Positions 49,484 to 60,556 of a stretch of DNA of 64,000 nucleotides are shown piece by piece (position 1 is the first letter of the stretch; the number at the start of each line of letters is the position of its first letter). Both the position numbers and the translations under genes were made by a program. Under the pieces are notes generated by a model. The model was not told the origin of the DNA. It saw only the letters and a program-made list of their open reading frames with translations, and made no database searches. The stretch comes from Opisthocomus hoazin (lineage: Eukaryota > Chordata > Aves > Opisthocomiformes > Opisthocomidae): assembly GCF_030867145.1 (NCBI RefSeq), contig NC_134415.1:67237300-67301299 (forward strand), written 5' to 3'.

Positions 49484-50131
49484 TGTAACCAAGGTGATGG
49501 AATTAGTTAATCATAAAGCACGAACAATGCTGCTATGTCCCTTGTACAGCCCTGCCCATCTGGACATTAGGTCTGGGAACAGAGGGTTTAGTCCCTAGGT
49601 AATCGTTAATGTTAAACAATAATGGTGAAGGGGGATTTTTAATAGAAATAGCGTTACGAAATAGTTAAAGATGTATTTGTGGTACCTATCTATTGTGTGA
49701 ATTAACTGAAGCAAAAAGTCATACATCTCCCCCCAAAGAAGTTAGTTTTAATTAAAACCAGCAGGTGCCTAGAACTGGTCAAGACGACCCGTGCTGCAGG
49801 GACAAGAGCCAGAAGAGGACTGAGTTTGCGCAGAAACTGTGATGAAGAGGATAAGCCTTCATCTTGGGACCCCCGACGACCACCACTAGGAGGCACTGCG
49901 CAAGCGTGGGTGGGAGGAGTGTATGAAAATGGACTGATTTGACTATGAAAGGAATGGCTTATGCAATCAGATGAATTTGTATATTTTGATCTATACAGAC
50001 TGCACAGAAGGGGTATGGGGTATGCATGTTCGGTGGAATTATCCCCCGTGCATCCAACGTTGCAATAAAGAATGCCTGCCTTTTAACACTACATTGGTGT
50101 TACGAGGTTTATTCCCGGATTTTCGGTGACA
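49484..50131 (+). repeat. 5' LTR (648 bp)
   Basis: It begins TGTAACCAAGG and ends TTTTCGGTGACA. A poly(A) signal AATAAA sits at 50064-50069, about 60 bp before the end. TATATTTT near 49979 is a possible TATA element. It retains 491 bp missing from the 3' LTR. Confidence 0.93.
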
Positions 50132-50136
50132 GTTTC

Positions 50137-50154
50137 TGGCGACCCAGGTGGGAC
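50137..50154 (+). other. Retroviral primer-binding site, arginine-tRNA-like
   Basis: TGGCGACCCAGGTGGGAC starts five bases after the LTR. The TGG start pairs with the CCA end of a tRNA. Compared from memory, the closest tRNA 3' ends are of the Arg family (about 15 of 18 positions for Arg-CCT). The primer identity is an inference. Confidence 0.7.
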
Positions 50155-50256
50155 CCTGCTTGTGAATACCGACGGATCCGTGGGATCATGGGACCTCCAG
50201 CCGGCATCGAGGGATTCTCGAGGAGAACCTCTGATCCCCGGACCAAAGGATTCCAA

Positions 50257-50262
50257 GTAAGT
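50257..50262 (+). other. Candidate proviral splice donor
   Basis: CCAA|GTAAGT lies in the leader between the primer-binding site and gag, the usual place for the donor of a spliced env transcript. Confidence 0.5.
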
Positions 50263-50546
50263 CCCCTGGAATTTAATTAAGGCATTCTTTAGGTATAATA
50301 TACGCCTGCTCGTAAATCGCGGTGAAAACCTCGTAGAGTTGGGCTAAAAGGGACCTTTGTGGATAGTCTCTGCTCGGTGAAAGCCAGTGGAGCAGGGCCC
50401 AAGGGGGAGGTCTTCAACAGGGGGTTGAAGTCTCCAAGATCTCAGCAGGGGGCTGGGATCCCAAAGGGAGCTCCAACAAGGGTTGGGGTCCCTCTGATTA
50501 GAGTTTGTGATATAGTGCACAATCACTACCACTGGTCATTTGAAGG

Positions 50547-51187
50547 ATGGGCACCTTTCCGAGTAAAAGACTCATCCCAAGGGGCATGCCTTTGGGATGT
50601 ATTTTAAAACACTGGAAAGAGCTGGGGGGGGACCCTTTAACTCGGAAACAGTTAATTGAGTATTGTAATCACTGGTGGCCATTATATACTCTGGATGATG
50701 GGGAGAAGTGGCCGGAGGACGGGACACTGTGTTATAATACCATTTTGCAATTAATGTTGTTTTGTAAAAAGGGAAGGTAAATAGGAAAAAATGACATATG
50801 TAGATTTGTTTTTCTGGTTGAGAAATCATTCAGAATGGCAAAGGCACTGTGGGATACATCCGCGCGGTTCTATGGTAATGACTTTAAAGAAAGGAAACTG
50901 CGAAAAGGGTTCAAAGAAATGTTGCGTTGCTTGTAGTGTTGGCAAAGAGTGTTTGAAATATGAGCCTGAGGAGGATGATGTTGAATTAATGGTTGCACCT
51001 TGTCGGAGATGGGGAGGTGATCAGGAGGACCGAAAGTCTGAGACAGACAGTCCTTCTGTTTCTCCTATGGGGGGGGGCAGGAAGATTTAGCCCGGTTTCG
51101 GGAAGGACACAGGGAAGGACGGGGGGGGGGGGGGTAGCAGAATCAGCTTCTCCCATCCAAGCCCCTCTCGGAGAAGCTAGGGAATGA
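50547..51187 (+). pseudogene. gag remnant (matrix start only)
   Basis: ATG-GGC at 50547 gives Met-Gly, a myristoylation-type start. The frame to 50780 contains PLGCILKHWKELGGDPL and a WWPLY motif, as in gammaretrovirus-like matrix. It ends in a stop; a second segment in another frame (50791-51090) carries on with matrix-like and linker sequence containing Cys residues and an acidic patch. G runs of 9 and 14 bases follow (51069-51077, 51121-51134). No capsid major homology region or nucleocapsid Cys-His box is seen, so most of gag has been deleted. Confidence 0.75.
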
Positions 51188-51189
51188 GG

Positions 51190-51605
51190 AAGTAAAATTT
51201 TTAATAAATACAAGGACCACTTATTTGGTATTAAACACATGTAAAGGGAAATGTAGTCATAAATCTGTAGATGTTGGTGCGACAGGGTAAAAAGAAAATT
51301 AACCTTTCTTAGAGCTCTTGAAATTTAGATTGAGAAAACAGTGGGTAACTCACCAGTTTCTATATATGCCTGAATGTCCATTGCCTTTGTTAGGATGAGA
51401 TTTATTAAGCAAATTAGAGGCACAGATAACTTTTAAAAATGAGGAAATTGAATTATTGATACCAGAATCAAAAGCTGTAGAGGCAAGAGTGTTTATGTTA
51501 CAGGATTCTTTTAAGGAGGAACAAATTCCAGAAGAGGTGGAAAACGCAGTAATCCCCTTGGTTTGGGCAAATGAAGTTCCGGGACAGTCCAAATTGGCAA
51601 ACCGG
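51190..51605 (+). pseudogene. Retroviral protease remnant
   Basis: The reading after the gag remnant resembles the retropepsin flank. At the catalytic position (51207-51215) it reads Asn-Thr-Arg instead of Asp-Thr-Gly, so the enzyme is dead. The four altered codons at 51204-51218 each fit a single G-to-A change. A stop interrupts the domain near 51390, at a codon that could be an Arg CGA turned TGA. The C-terminal part merges into the reverse-transcriptase start. Confidence 0.65.
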
Positions 51606-52100
51606 TAAAAGTGACCTTAAAACCTGGATCCAAACCGGTAAGACAAAAATAATATCCTATTAAGTGGGAGGCTCGAAAAGGATTGGAGAGGTTAATCACG
51701 AAATTTTTGGAATGTGGACTTTTGGTAGAATGCGAGTCAGAATATAACACTCCTATATTACCGGTAAAGAAACCTGGGGGACGGGAGTATCTACTAGTCC
51801 AGGATCTAAGAGCTATAAATCAAATAGTTCAAGATATACACCCAGTAGTGGCCAATCCCTATACTTATTGACATCCCTGAAAGAGGAGCATAAATGGTTT
51901 ACTGTACTAGATTTAAAGGATGCCTTCTTTTGCATACCTCTGGATGCACAAAGTCAAAGCATATTTGCTTTTGAATGGGAGAGCCCTGCAACAGGACGAA
52001 AGATGCAACTGACATAGACTGTACTTCCACAAGGATTTAAAAATAGCCCCACAATATTTGGAAAACTGTTTGTCCATGAGAGGCAACATCTGGCCCTTGG
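51606..52100 (+). pseudogene. Reverse-transcriptase remnant (fingers/palm start)
   Basis: Segments recognisable in order: the ILPVKKPGG motif near 51750, VQDLRAIN near 51800, LDLKDAFFCIPL near 51910-51950 (first catalytic Asp present), and LPQGFKNSP near 52023. A one-base frameshift occurs near 51866 and an in-frame TAG at 52015-52017. The motif with the two catalytic aspartates (YxDD) is absent. The sequence jumps near 52080-52100 to the connection domain, so the palm end and thumb have been deleted. Confidence 0.8.
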
Positions 52101-52101
52101 A

Positions 52102-54150
52102 GTGCTGGCACAACGTCTGGGATCCTGGAAGTGGCCGGTAGGATACTTCTCTAAACAACTCGACAACGTGAGTAAAGGATGGCCGGGATGTTTGTGCGCT
52201 GTGGCAGCAACGGTATTACCGATTCAAGAAGCTCGAAAATTGACTATGGGCCAAAAGATGGTGGTGTATGTGCCACACATGGTGGTAACTGTTCTAGAAC
52301 AAAAGGGGGGTCATTGGCTGTCCCCCAGCAGAATGCTGAAATATCAAGTTGTCTTACTGGAGCAAGACGATGTGGAATTAAAAACCACAACCATCGTAAA
52401 TCCAGCAATGTTTCTGTCGACGGAGAATCCGACAGAAAATCTAGAACATGACTGCCTGCTAACTGTTGAACAAGTCTACTCCAGCAGACTGGACCTGAGG
52501 GATCAGCCTCTGGAGAATCCTGATTGGGAGTTGTTCACAGATGGAAGCAGCTTTGTCAAAGAGGGAAGACGAACGGCCGGATATGCTGTTGTCACCACCA
52601 CCGAGGTACTGGAGTCAGGAACGCTACCTGCAAATACCTCGGCACAGAAAGCAGAACTGGTGGTGTTGAAGCAAGCCTTGTGAATGGCAGAAGGAAAGAG
52701 GGTAAATATATGGACTGATTCTAAATATGCATTTGGTGTGATTCATGCTCATGGAGCCATCTGGAAAGAAAGAGGATTGCTCTCAGCCCAAGGATCATCG
52801 ATAAAACATAAAGAAGAAATCCTTCAGCTCCTCGAAGAGGTGCAGAAACCAAAGGAAGTGGCGGTGATGCACTGCAAGGCTCATCAATTTGGTCAGACAG
52901 CTGTAAACATAGGTAATCGATTGGCAGACAAAACAGCAAAGGAGGCTGCTGAACAAGGTATCCTTGCACTAGTACCAGTAAAACAAATAAAAATCCCGAA
53001 TCTGAACCCAAAATATAGTAAATTGGATGAGCAATTGGCAGAACAATTAAAGGCATCACAAAATACAGAAGAGTGGTGGGTAACGCCAGAAAAGCAGGTA
53101 ACAGTAACCCCGCAAGTTATGTTAGAACTTGCGAAAGAAAAACATGCACAGACCCATTGGGGCATAGATGCTATGGTCTCGAGCCTAAAATCATCTGCAG
53201 TGTGTGTAGGAATAACAGGAGTAATTAAATCTATAGTAGCTAAGTGTCCAATTTGTCTCAAAAATAATCCTTTAAATCGGAAAAGGGCACCCCTAGGAGT
53301 AACAAAACAGGGTAACACCCCAGGAGATTATTGGCAAGTTGATTTTTCTGAACTGCCCAGGCAGAATGGATTCAGGTATCTATTAGTATTAATTGATACT
53401 TTTTCTGGATGGCCGGAAGCCTTTCCTTGTCGTACCAACAAAGCGAGAGAAGTAGTTAAAATATTGTTGAAAGAAATAATACCAAGGTTTGGGGTACCAA
53501 TTGGCATGTCTTCCAATAGGGGACCACATTTTGTAGCAGAAATAGTTCAACAAGTAACTAAAATTTTAGGAATAAATTGGGATTTACATACCCCCTGGAG
53601 GCCACAATCAAGTGGGAGAAATGAAAGAATGAACCAAACATTAAAACGACAAATAAGTAAAATTTGTCAAGAGGTGTCTTTAAAATGGCCACAAGCTTTA
53701 CCATTAGCACTTCTGAGAATCAGAATTCAACCAAGATCTAAAGATGGTGTAAGTCCATACGAAATTCTGTATGGCAAACCTTATCAGACTCCTTTAATCC
53801 CAGGGGATATGAAAATAGCAGGGGAAACAGATTTAAAAATGTATTTGATTTCTTTAGGAAAAACACTTGAAGCACTCCGAAAATATGTTGTGCTGACCAG
53901 ATCGCTTGCTTTGGATACACCTGTGCATCAGTATCAACCGGGTGATTTCGTGTACATAAAGACTTGGAACTATGAACCACTGCAGGAGAAGTGGAAAGGA
54001 CCTTTTCAGGTACTGTTAACAACTTGCACTGCGATCAAAGTAGAAGGGGTGGAACCGTGGATACACTACACTCGAGTGAAGAAGGCGCCTTCGTGGAGAG
54101 TCATCAATAGAGATCCAGAGACTGCAAAACTGACTTTGAAATACATCTAA
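52102..54150 (+). pseudogene. Connection, RNase H and integrase remnant
   Basis: One frame, broken only by TGA at 52681-52683, runs 2 kb. RNase H acidic residues are seen in FTDGSS, AELVVL, WTDSKYAF and NRLADKT. The integrase follows with a zinc-binding H-H/C-C module (HAQTHW and CPICLKN), and a core with VDFSE and the final Glu in NERMN. The middle catalytic Asp position is Asn (codon 53515-53517), which should abolish strand transfer. A C-terminal region with a PGDFVYIKTW-like motif ends at the stop 54148-54150. It is the best preserved part of the provirus. Confidence 0.88.
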
Positions 54151-54172
54151 AAAGAGTAGTTATTGCTGTAAA

Positions 54173-54698
54173 ATGCGGGGAGACTGTATCTCGATCTGGA
54201 AACTGATGATAATAGGAGCACTGTTCAGTGTATTAGAAGTAAGAACAGAAAACGTTGATTCACTGCCAATAAAAGCAGAACAATTAATATACCTCCTAAG
54301 GAGGACTCCAGAAGAAAATTTGATGATCGGGCTTATAAAAGAATTTGCAAATTTACAAAATGTGACCCAAATAACTGCATGTCTTCCAATCCCAAGGGCG
54401 GTAGGAGAATCAGTCCCGTGGGGAAATTCAACAAGACATGCAAGAAAATTGGCTTGATAAAATTTTTAATGGATTAAGGTGGAATATTAGTTCTTGGGTC
54501 AGATCTTTAATCGGTACCGGACTGCTTTTACTGGTAGTAGTTATAATAATACTGCTCATATATTATTGTCTGAAAAAGGAACTCGCCAACAGAACAGCTT
54601 TTAATCGAATGATTATTCAGGCTATTGCAAGAAGACAAAATCTTAGTGAGTCGGTTGTTACACTTCCACCACCCTATAGCGAAACAAGTGGACTATAA
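54173..54698 (+). pseudogene. env remnant: leader fused to transmembrane tail
   Basis: The ATG at 54173 starts a basic then hydrophobic leader (LMIIGALFSVL). After some 80 codons of surface-type sequence the frame shifts and ends at 54457. The second frame (54438-54698) is the end of the transmembrane subunit: QENWLDKIF, a membrane span around SLIGTGLLLLVVVIIILLIY, and a tail with a PPPY motif. Most of the surface subunit, the cleavage site and the fusion region are gone. Confidence 0.75.
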
Positions 54699-54807
54699 GT
54701 GTAGTGTTGTAATTTTGAAAAGTATATTTTAATAATATTTAATCATTATATGATTAAGAAAAAATTAATTATGGAAGTATTGAAAAGATAATTATTTCAA
54801 AACTTCC

Positions 54808-54819
54808 AAAGGGGGGAAA
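54808..54819 (+). other. Polypurine tract
   Basis: AAAGGGGGGAAA abuts the TG of the 3' LTR and is the plus-strand primer site. Confidence 0.9.
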
Positions 54820-54976
54820 TGTAACCAAGGTGATGGAATTAGTTAATCATAAAGCACGAACAATGCTGCTATGTCCCTTGTACAGCCCTGCCCATCTGGA
54901 CATTAGGTCTGGGAACATGCCTGCCTTTTAACACTACATGGGTGTTACGAGGTTTATTCCCGGATTTTCGGTGACA
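54820..54976 (+). repeat. 3' LTR, internally deleted (157 bp)
   Basis: It is identical to the 5' LTR for the first 98 bases and, but for one base (G for T near 54943), for the last 59. The intervening 491 bases, including the presumed promoter and the AATAAA signal, are missing with only one base of junction homology. Confidence 0.93.
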
Positions 54977-54980
54977 CTCC
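54977..54980. repeat. Target-site duplication CTCC, right
   Basis: Matches CTCC at 49480-49483 on the other side of the provirus. Confidence 0.85.
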
Positions 54981-57420
54981 TGATCTGGCACTGTCCCATC
55001 TGTGCTGTCTGTAGGGAGCAGAGCCAGTGATGAGCTGCCTTTCAGCTATAGTTACATTTTCTCTTGGAGGAGCTGTTTGTTGTGGGAACACAGGAACACA
55101 CGAGCGCGGCTGCAGTGTGGCCAGTTAAGGACCCATCACCCAGACGGAAGAATGAAATAAAGTTGTCAGGTCGACTTTAGGTTTATAAAGACACACTAGT
55201 CTTTATATGAAAAGTGTATATATGTATATTTCTATGCATGTAGAACAAAGTATTCACTGGGTTGACAGTGTTTTGAAACTGAGGTTCTGTAATTACATAC
55301 TTTCTGCTCCTGAAGTGATAGCAGAACAGCTTTAATTAGGATAGAGGGAACAGCATGAAATTTAAATTCTGAAGTCTTCAGAGTTGGGATGTTTTCCTCA
55401 GCTGGATTCAGTTCAATCCTTGAAATGCATTACTAGGTTCACTTGTCAGGAACAATTATTTCAGATTCTCGCTTCAGGGCGGCTGCGAGTGCCCAGGCAG
55501 CAGCACCACTCCTTGGTGCTGGTTTCCCCCAACTCGGACCAGAGCCGGGCCCACTGCCTCCCGGGAGGGGTGGTTGGGTGGGGGGAGCTGATGGGAGCAG
55601 GGGCTGCAAATTCAAACCAGTTACCGCAGTTCAGTAACTCTGCACTGGATCTCCAGCCTTTTTATGGAGTGCCTTAAGGCTGTTACAATTCTTCATGGGC
55701 TTCAGCCAAAAGGCTCTGACTTGTTACAATTAGCACTGCTAATGTAGGGTAGATTGTCAGATGTCTTCTCCCTGACGGTTCTTTCCAGGTTCTGTATAGG
55801 TATATCACAACAGATGCTGATTCTTTTTTTTTTTTTTTTTTCTGAATAGCTGATCGCATAGACAAGTTATGAAGAAAAGCTTTACAAACCCTGATTTTGT
55901 CTGAATTCTGACTGAGCTGCTGTTTTTTTAGCATACTCATCAAGGTCTACATAAATTTGAGGCAAAATATCTTCTAACAAATACACATCCATTGTCTATC
56001 TCCACATGCTTGCTTTTCTCAGGATATAACTTTTTCTAGCAGGTGTTCCACTGAAATGTGCAGTCATCCCTGGACATCAAGAAATTTTTTTTACCGATGA
56101 AGAGATGAACCCTTACCATTTCAAAGTTTTGGCTGCTTTGTCAGCCTGAGCTTTTCCCATTTAGACTAGGACATGTTCTGAAGATTGCATCTTTAAATAT
56201 ATGTTTGGAAAATGTGAAAATATATGCAAGTAGTTATGATCACATTATCATGGAATACAAATAAGGTCATTGGGCACCTACCTAATTTGACAAGTAAGGT
56301 TATCAGTTGAGCCTGCAATTTTATTCCACACCTATATAGTTACAAAACTGGTTATTCTGTCCTTATGTTCTCCCCTTCCTGGTCTCCATCCCTCCATGCA
56401 ACTCTAACTTGGCTCCATGGCTTCCTCCACTAGTAAGACTGAGATGCTAAGGATTTCCCACCTGCAGGAACCGTCTCCTCATCTGACTCTTGCTATGGCA
56501 TGTGCCCTCCACAGATGCTGTACTGACATCAGACAGGGAAGGCAGAGAGGCCATTTCCGACACCATTGCTTCCTTACTACGTGATTTCATTTTCCTTTGC
56601 CTTTGTTTCTCAGTCTTTTGTTTGGGAAGTAAAGAGGAGGTGGAGATGTGGGGAGGCTGTTTCCTGTGCTTGGACATTCTGCAGCGTGGAATCGTGGGCT
56701 GCTTGGGACTGTCAGTAATAGTGCAGTAAAAACAAGAATAACTGAATTTTAGGTCACTGCGCATATTTCTGTTCTGTCATTACAGCAGTGAGAGTGAACA
56801 AAGATGCAATTCCATTATGTTGTTATTCATCTGTAACTGCAGGTTTCTGTAAAAAAAATCTCTCATCAAACTGAAGTAAATGCTTGGTTATCTGGATTTT
56901 TCATTTTTACTTGATTAATTTTCAGTCAGGTAAGATCCAGTGCAAGGTAGACTATGGGAAAGTGTCAGGGAGGAGAGAAGAAAGCCGGATGGTCCCTTGA
57001 GGCAGCCCGCAGTGAAGACGGGATGAAGAGTTTTATACAGCTGCATCTTAAGTACTGTGGGCTCTGTGCAGAAGACTATATTGAAGTATTTGTGTCTGAG
57101 GAGGAGGTACCTAGGAGCAACCTGTATATTGCACACTCCACAGAAGTGACATCGTGTGGAACGGTCATCAGCTACAGGCGTACGATACTGCAGGTTAATT
57201 CCGAGGCGTCTCCCAAGCTGGCAGCCAGCAGGGGACGAGCTTAACCCTGTGTCAGGAGATCAGTCAGGGAGGGAAGCCTTCGCTCCAGGGCAACTGTAAA
57301 CTCAAATGTGTCTTCCCACACTTCTCTGATAATGTACAGTATGGTAACTCATGCCGGCGCTGTTAAACCGTTTCCTCCCTGCCCTAAGTGGCACTTAAAC
57401 CAGCTCCACAATATTCAAAC

Positions 57421-57640
57421 ATTCTGTTTAATTTTATAATATATATTATTTTATATATTTGTATTTATATAAAAAATAATTATAGATACTATATAGTATG
57501 TAAACATTTATGCCGTATTTTTACATAGTGTATATATATTACATAGTGTATGTATGTATACATTGTGTCATATATATAGCTAGATGTACTATTTAATATA
57601 AGCATATTATATACAATAATTTAGTACACATCTGTAGTTT
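57421..57640. repeat. AT-rich low-complexity tract
   Basis: Runs of TATATA, ATATTA and TGTATA make up most of about 220 bases. Confidence 0.85.
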
Positions 57641-60514
57641 CAGCCTCTGCAATTCAATGCTATTTACAGATTATGCATACCAGCCTTTGTTGGCAGTAAG
57701 AGAGAAACGTGGTGAAAGCAGTACAATCAGAAGACCGAGCGTGAGGGAAAACAGGGAGAAAAGTTTACGGGAAGCTGGTAACATTGGCTCCTCATCAGTC
57801 TCCCCGCTGCGCCGCGTGTAGCTGTAGCCAAGCGATCTGGGGGTGCTGGCCTTGGCTGACCCTGCCAGCTCGCTTCCTGCCCCAGCAGAAAGATGCTCAG
57901 CGTGCACAGACGGCACCTACGGACTGGCTGAAGCCTTCCTGTGGACTTCAGTAGGGGAATAATCTCGGTTCCAGATCTTGGCATGAGGGTAGCAGGATGC
58001 TGCTCGGCAACGGCAAGAGATAGTCTGAGGGCATATGTCAAGTTTTGACGTCAGGGAACTCACAACTCGGGTAGAAAAGGTACTGCAGGGCTTAGTAGAG
58101 CTGGACAACAGACAAACGGGTTTTCAGTGTCAGAATTTAGGATATAATGTTGTTTAAATCTCATGTTATGTTTGTTCTTGAACTTGGCCTCTTGCTTCTA
58201 GTGACCTCTAGTCTTAATACATATTAGTTGTGAGATACAAATAGTGAAGAGGGTCCACGCTAAGAATTGTTGGCCCCTAAAGGAAGATAGCAGATTGATC
58301 TAGAAAAAAAGTGAGAAGAACATAAGGCTGGTGTGAGACAAAGGCATCAAGTACCTTTATTGCTGTAGCTTCTAAGGCTGCAGCGGCACTGATAAATAAA
58401 ACAGGACCAGGGCTTATTTTTCAGAGTGCTTAGTTGTTAGCAAGGTCCTTGGCATGCCTTTGGCCTGTCTGGCTGACTCCCTCCCGGAAAGTGTCCAAGA
58501 ACGGCTTGGGAATAGCGTGTGCTGCCGACTGTTCTCACCCTTTGGTGAGGGTGGAATAAAGCGCAGGCATGTGTGGCTGTGACCCTGGCCACAGCACTGG
58601 CTGTCTGAGCCAGAGAACGGTCCATAGCCTGGTTTATCTACACTAGCAAGTATAGATACATGCCCGAGTGAGAGGATCCTTCCCTATACCCCTCTCATTC
58701 CTATCTTTATCCTGAATTCGAAGAGCCGAGGTCCCTGGTGATTTCAGCATGCCTAGGAGGCTGTCTCGTACGTTTGTGCACGAGGAGAGCTGGGCATCCT
58801 AAGCCTGTACCAAGCTTACGCGTGAGCCTTCAGCCTGTCAGCTATCAGCTTTACGCCTCTTTTTCTTCCTGTGTGTATAATGATAGCGACCTCCTATAGA
58901 AAAACATTTGGTCATGAGGTAACAGCGAGTACTCCAAGGTAAATGCCGTCTTCTGTTTAATTCCTGCTTTGGCTCTGAAGCAACAGCGGTATAAAAGACC
59001 CTACGTAAGAACAAAACATGTTACCAGTGAGGAAGAACCGTTCCCGTTCCGATCAGCTCAGCCGTCAAAAAGCATCGCAAGAAACAGGGTGGGGAAGCAA
59101 GAGGCCGTGCTGACCCTCGGACCGCTTGTTGCACACGATGGTCTTTGCCTCACCCCTGACGGGGAAAGGAAGTGCGGCTGCAGCAGCCTGGGAAGCCACC
59201 CAGCCGGACCGGACCGTTATCTGTGCAAGCGCATCGCTGCCTGTGCCCGCTCCTCCTCCTCTGCTGCTGCTGCTGACGCTGCCGCCCAGGACCTTGCAGA
59301 TGTTCCTCCTGGAGAAGGCAGCTGCAGCTCTCAGCCTCCCCGTTTCCATCTCCCCGGTGGTCTGGCTCCACCCGGCTGTGATGGAGCTGCTGATAGTTCC
59401 TCCCTTCCCCAGCCCATCCTTTCACGAGGGCTGAAAGCAGTAGTAGTCAGAGGAGCAGGGATTATTCTATGCCTTTCCCCCTCCCTTCCTCTTGTCTCCT
59501 GGCTGTGTAGCTGTACCCTTCCCTTTTTTTCCCCCTAGTGTTTCCAATCCCCGTTTCTTAAACAGCGTATAAACAACTGAGAGAAAACTCCCGTGCTTAG
59601 ATAATCCATATTTACAGTCGGATATGGCCTTACAGTTTACATAGCAGCCTGGGATGTAAATAAGGGATGTTTTTTTTCTCCTTGCTTAAGGAAAATGGCC
59701 TCAGAATTTAAAGTGAAGGAAAGGTTTGCACTGGTTTTTATTCTCCTTCTTTTGTTAGTTACTTTTTTCCTTGCAAGGAGGTTTGCATCTCTCCACTCCC
59801 CATGTGAGGACGGTGTAGCTGTGTGCACGCACACGCATCAGCTTGAAAACGCATTTCATCTGTTTACAAGATTCAGTTTAAGGGCAAAACCTTAAGGCAA
59901 GAAAATGCGTCATCTCAGGACTGCTGTGACCCTAGGCTATGTCCACGCCGCAGTTGGGAAATGCGATGACTGCATGCCTAAGCCTACTCAAAGTCATTTT
60001 TGTACAGCCAGCTCCGAAGCACCCATATCTGAAGTGAAGAAAAATGGGTTACTTGCACAGCTCTGCTGGGTTTGGAGTCTGCCCACAGCAGTCCTCGCAA
60101 AGGTGACGTGTTTTTTTCCCATCCCTCCCGGAGCATAACTTTCAGGTCAGACCCATGACATCCTCTCAGAGTTGCCGAAATCAATCAAGCCGTAACACAC
60201 CAGTAGCTTTGCAGCACTAGAGACAAAAAAAAGCCATTATTACCAGTTTTGGCTCTTCCCATCTGTAAAACACACTAGGCCGAAGAGCACGAAGCAGTCC
60301 GTGGCTGAATAGTGAGCACAAAGCTGTACGTACCCTGTGGGCCTGCATTTGGCAGGACAGCCTTAGTACGGCAATAGTCAGGGCTACATCGGCCAGCAAC
60401 GAGCATGGACAATTTGAATCGCTGGCTGTTGGGAGAAATTCTGTATGGAGGTTTTTCTAGGTGTGTATATACATGGGAATTACAGAATGCTCTGTTTTTT
60501 GCTGCCACAAGTTT

Positions 60515-60556
60515 CAGTTTCATTGAAACTGCATTTCATTTCAATGTAATTGAAAT
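60515..60556. repeat. Two adjacent palindromes with TTTCA/TGAAA arms
   Basis: CAGTTTCATTGAAACTG (60515-60531) is a perfect palindrome about a central T. ATTTCAAT-GTA-ATTGAAAT (60538-60556) is perfect with a three-base spacer. The first contains inverted GAAAC units similar to IRF half sites; binding is not established. Confidence 0.7.

Larger units (their letters stand above)
49484..54976 (+). mobile_element. Defective class I endogenous retrovirus
   Basis: A 5.5-kb provirus with TG...CA LTRs, a 4-bp CTCC duplication, a primer-binding site, remnants of gag, pro, pol and env in order, and a polypurine tract. The class I assignment rests on the gamma-type matrix start, the pol order and the 4-bp duplication. 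The interior is heavily deleted (capsid and nucleocapsid, the RT catalytic motif and thumb, most of env) and has stops and frameshifts, so no protein can be complete. The LTRs match at 156 of 157 shared positions, so the insertion seems recent. It lies about 0.45 kb beyond the TBPL1 CpG island, pointing away from TBPL1. Confidence 0.93.

Noticed and set aside
56954-57244. 96-codon open frame on the + strand
   Set aside because: No recognised domain, no splice or promoter context, and an opposite-strand frame overlaps it.
58969-59538. 189-codon open frame overlapping a TATAAAAG motif
   Set aside because: No family similarity and biased composition; the TATA-like motif alone does not support a gene.
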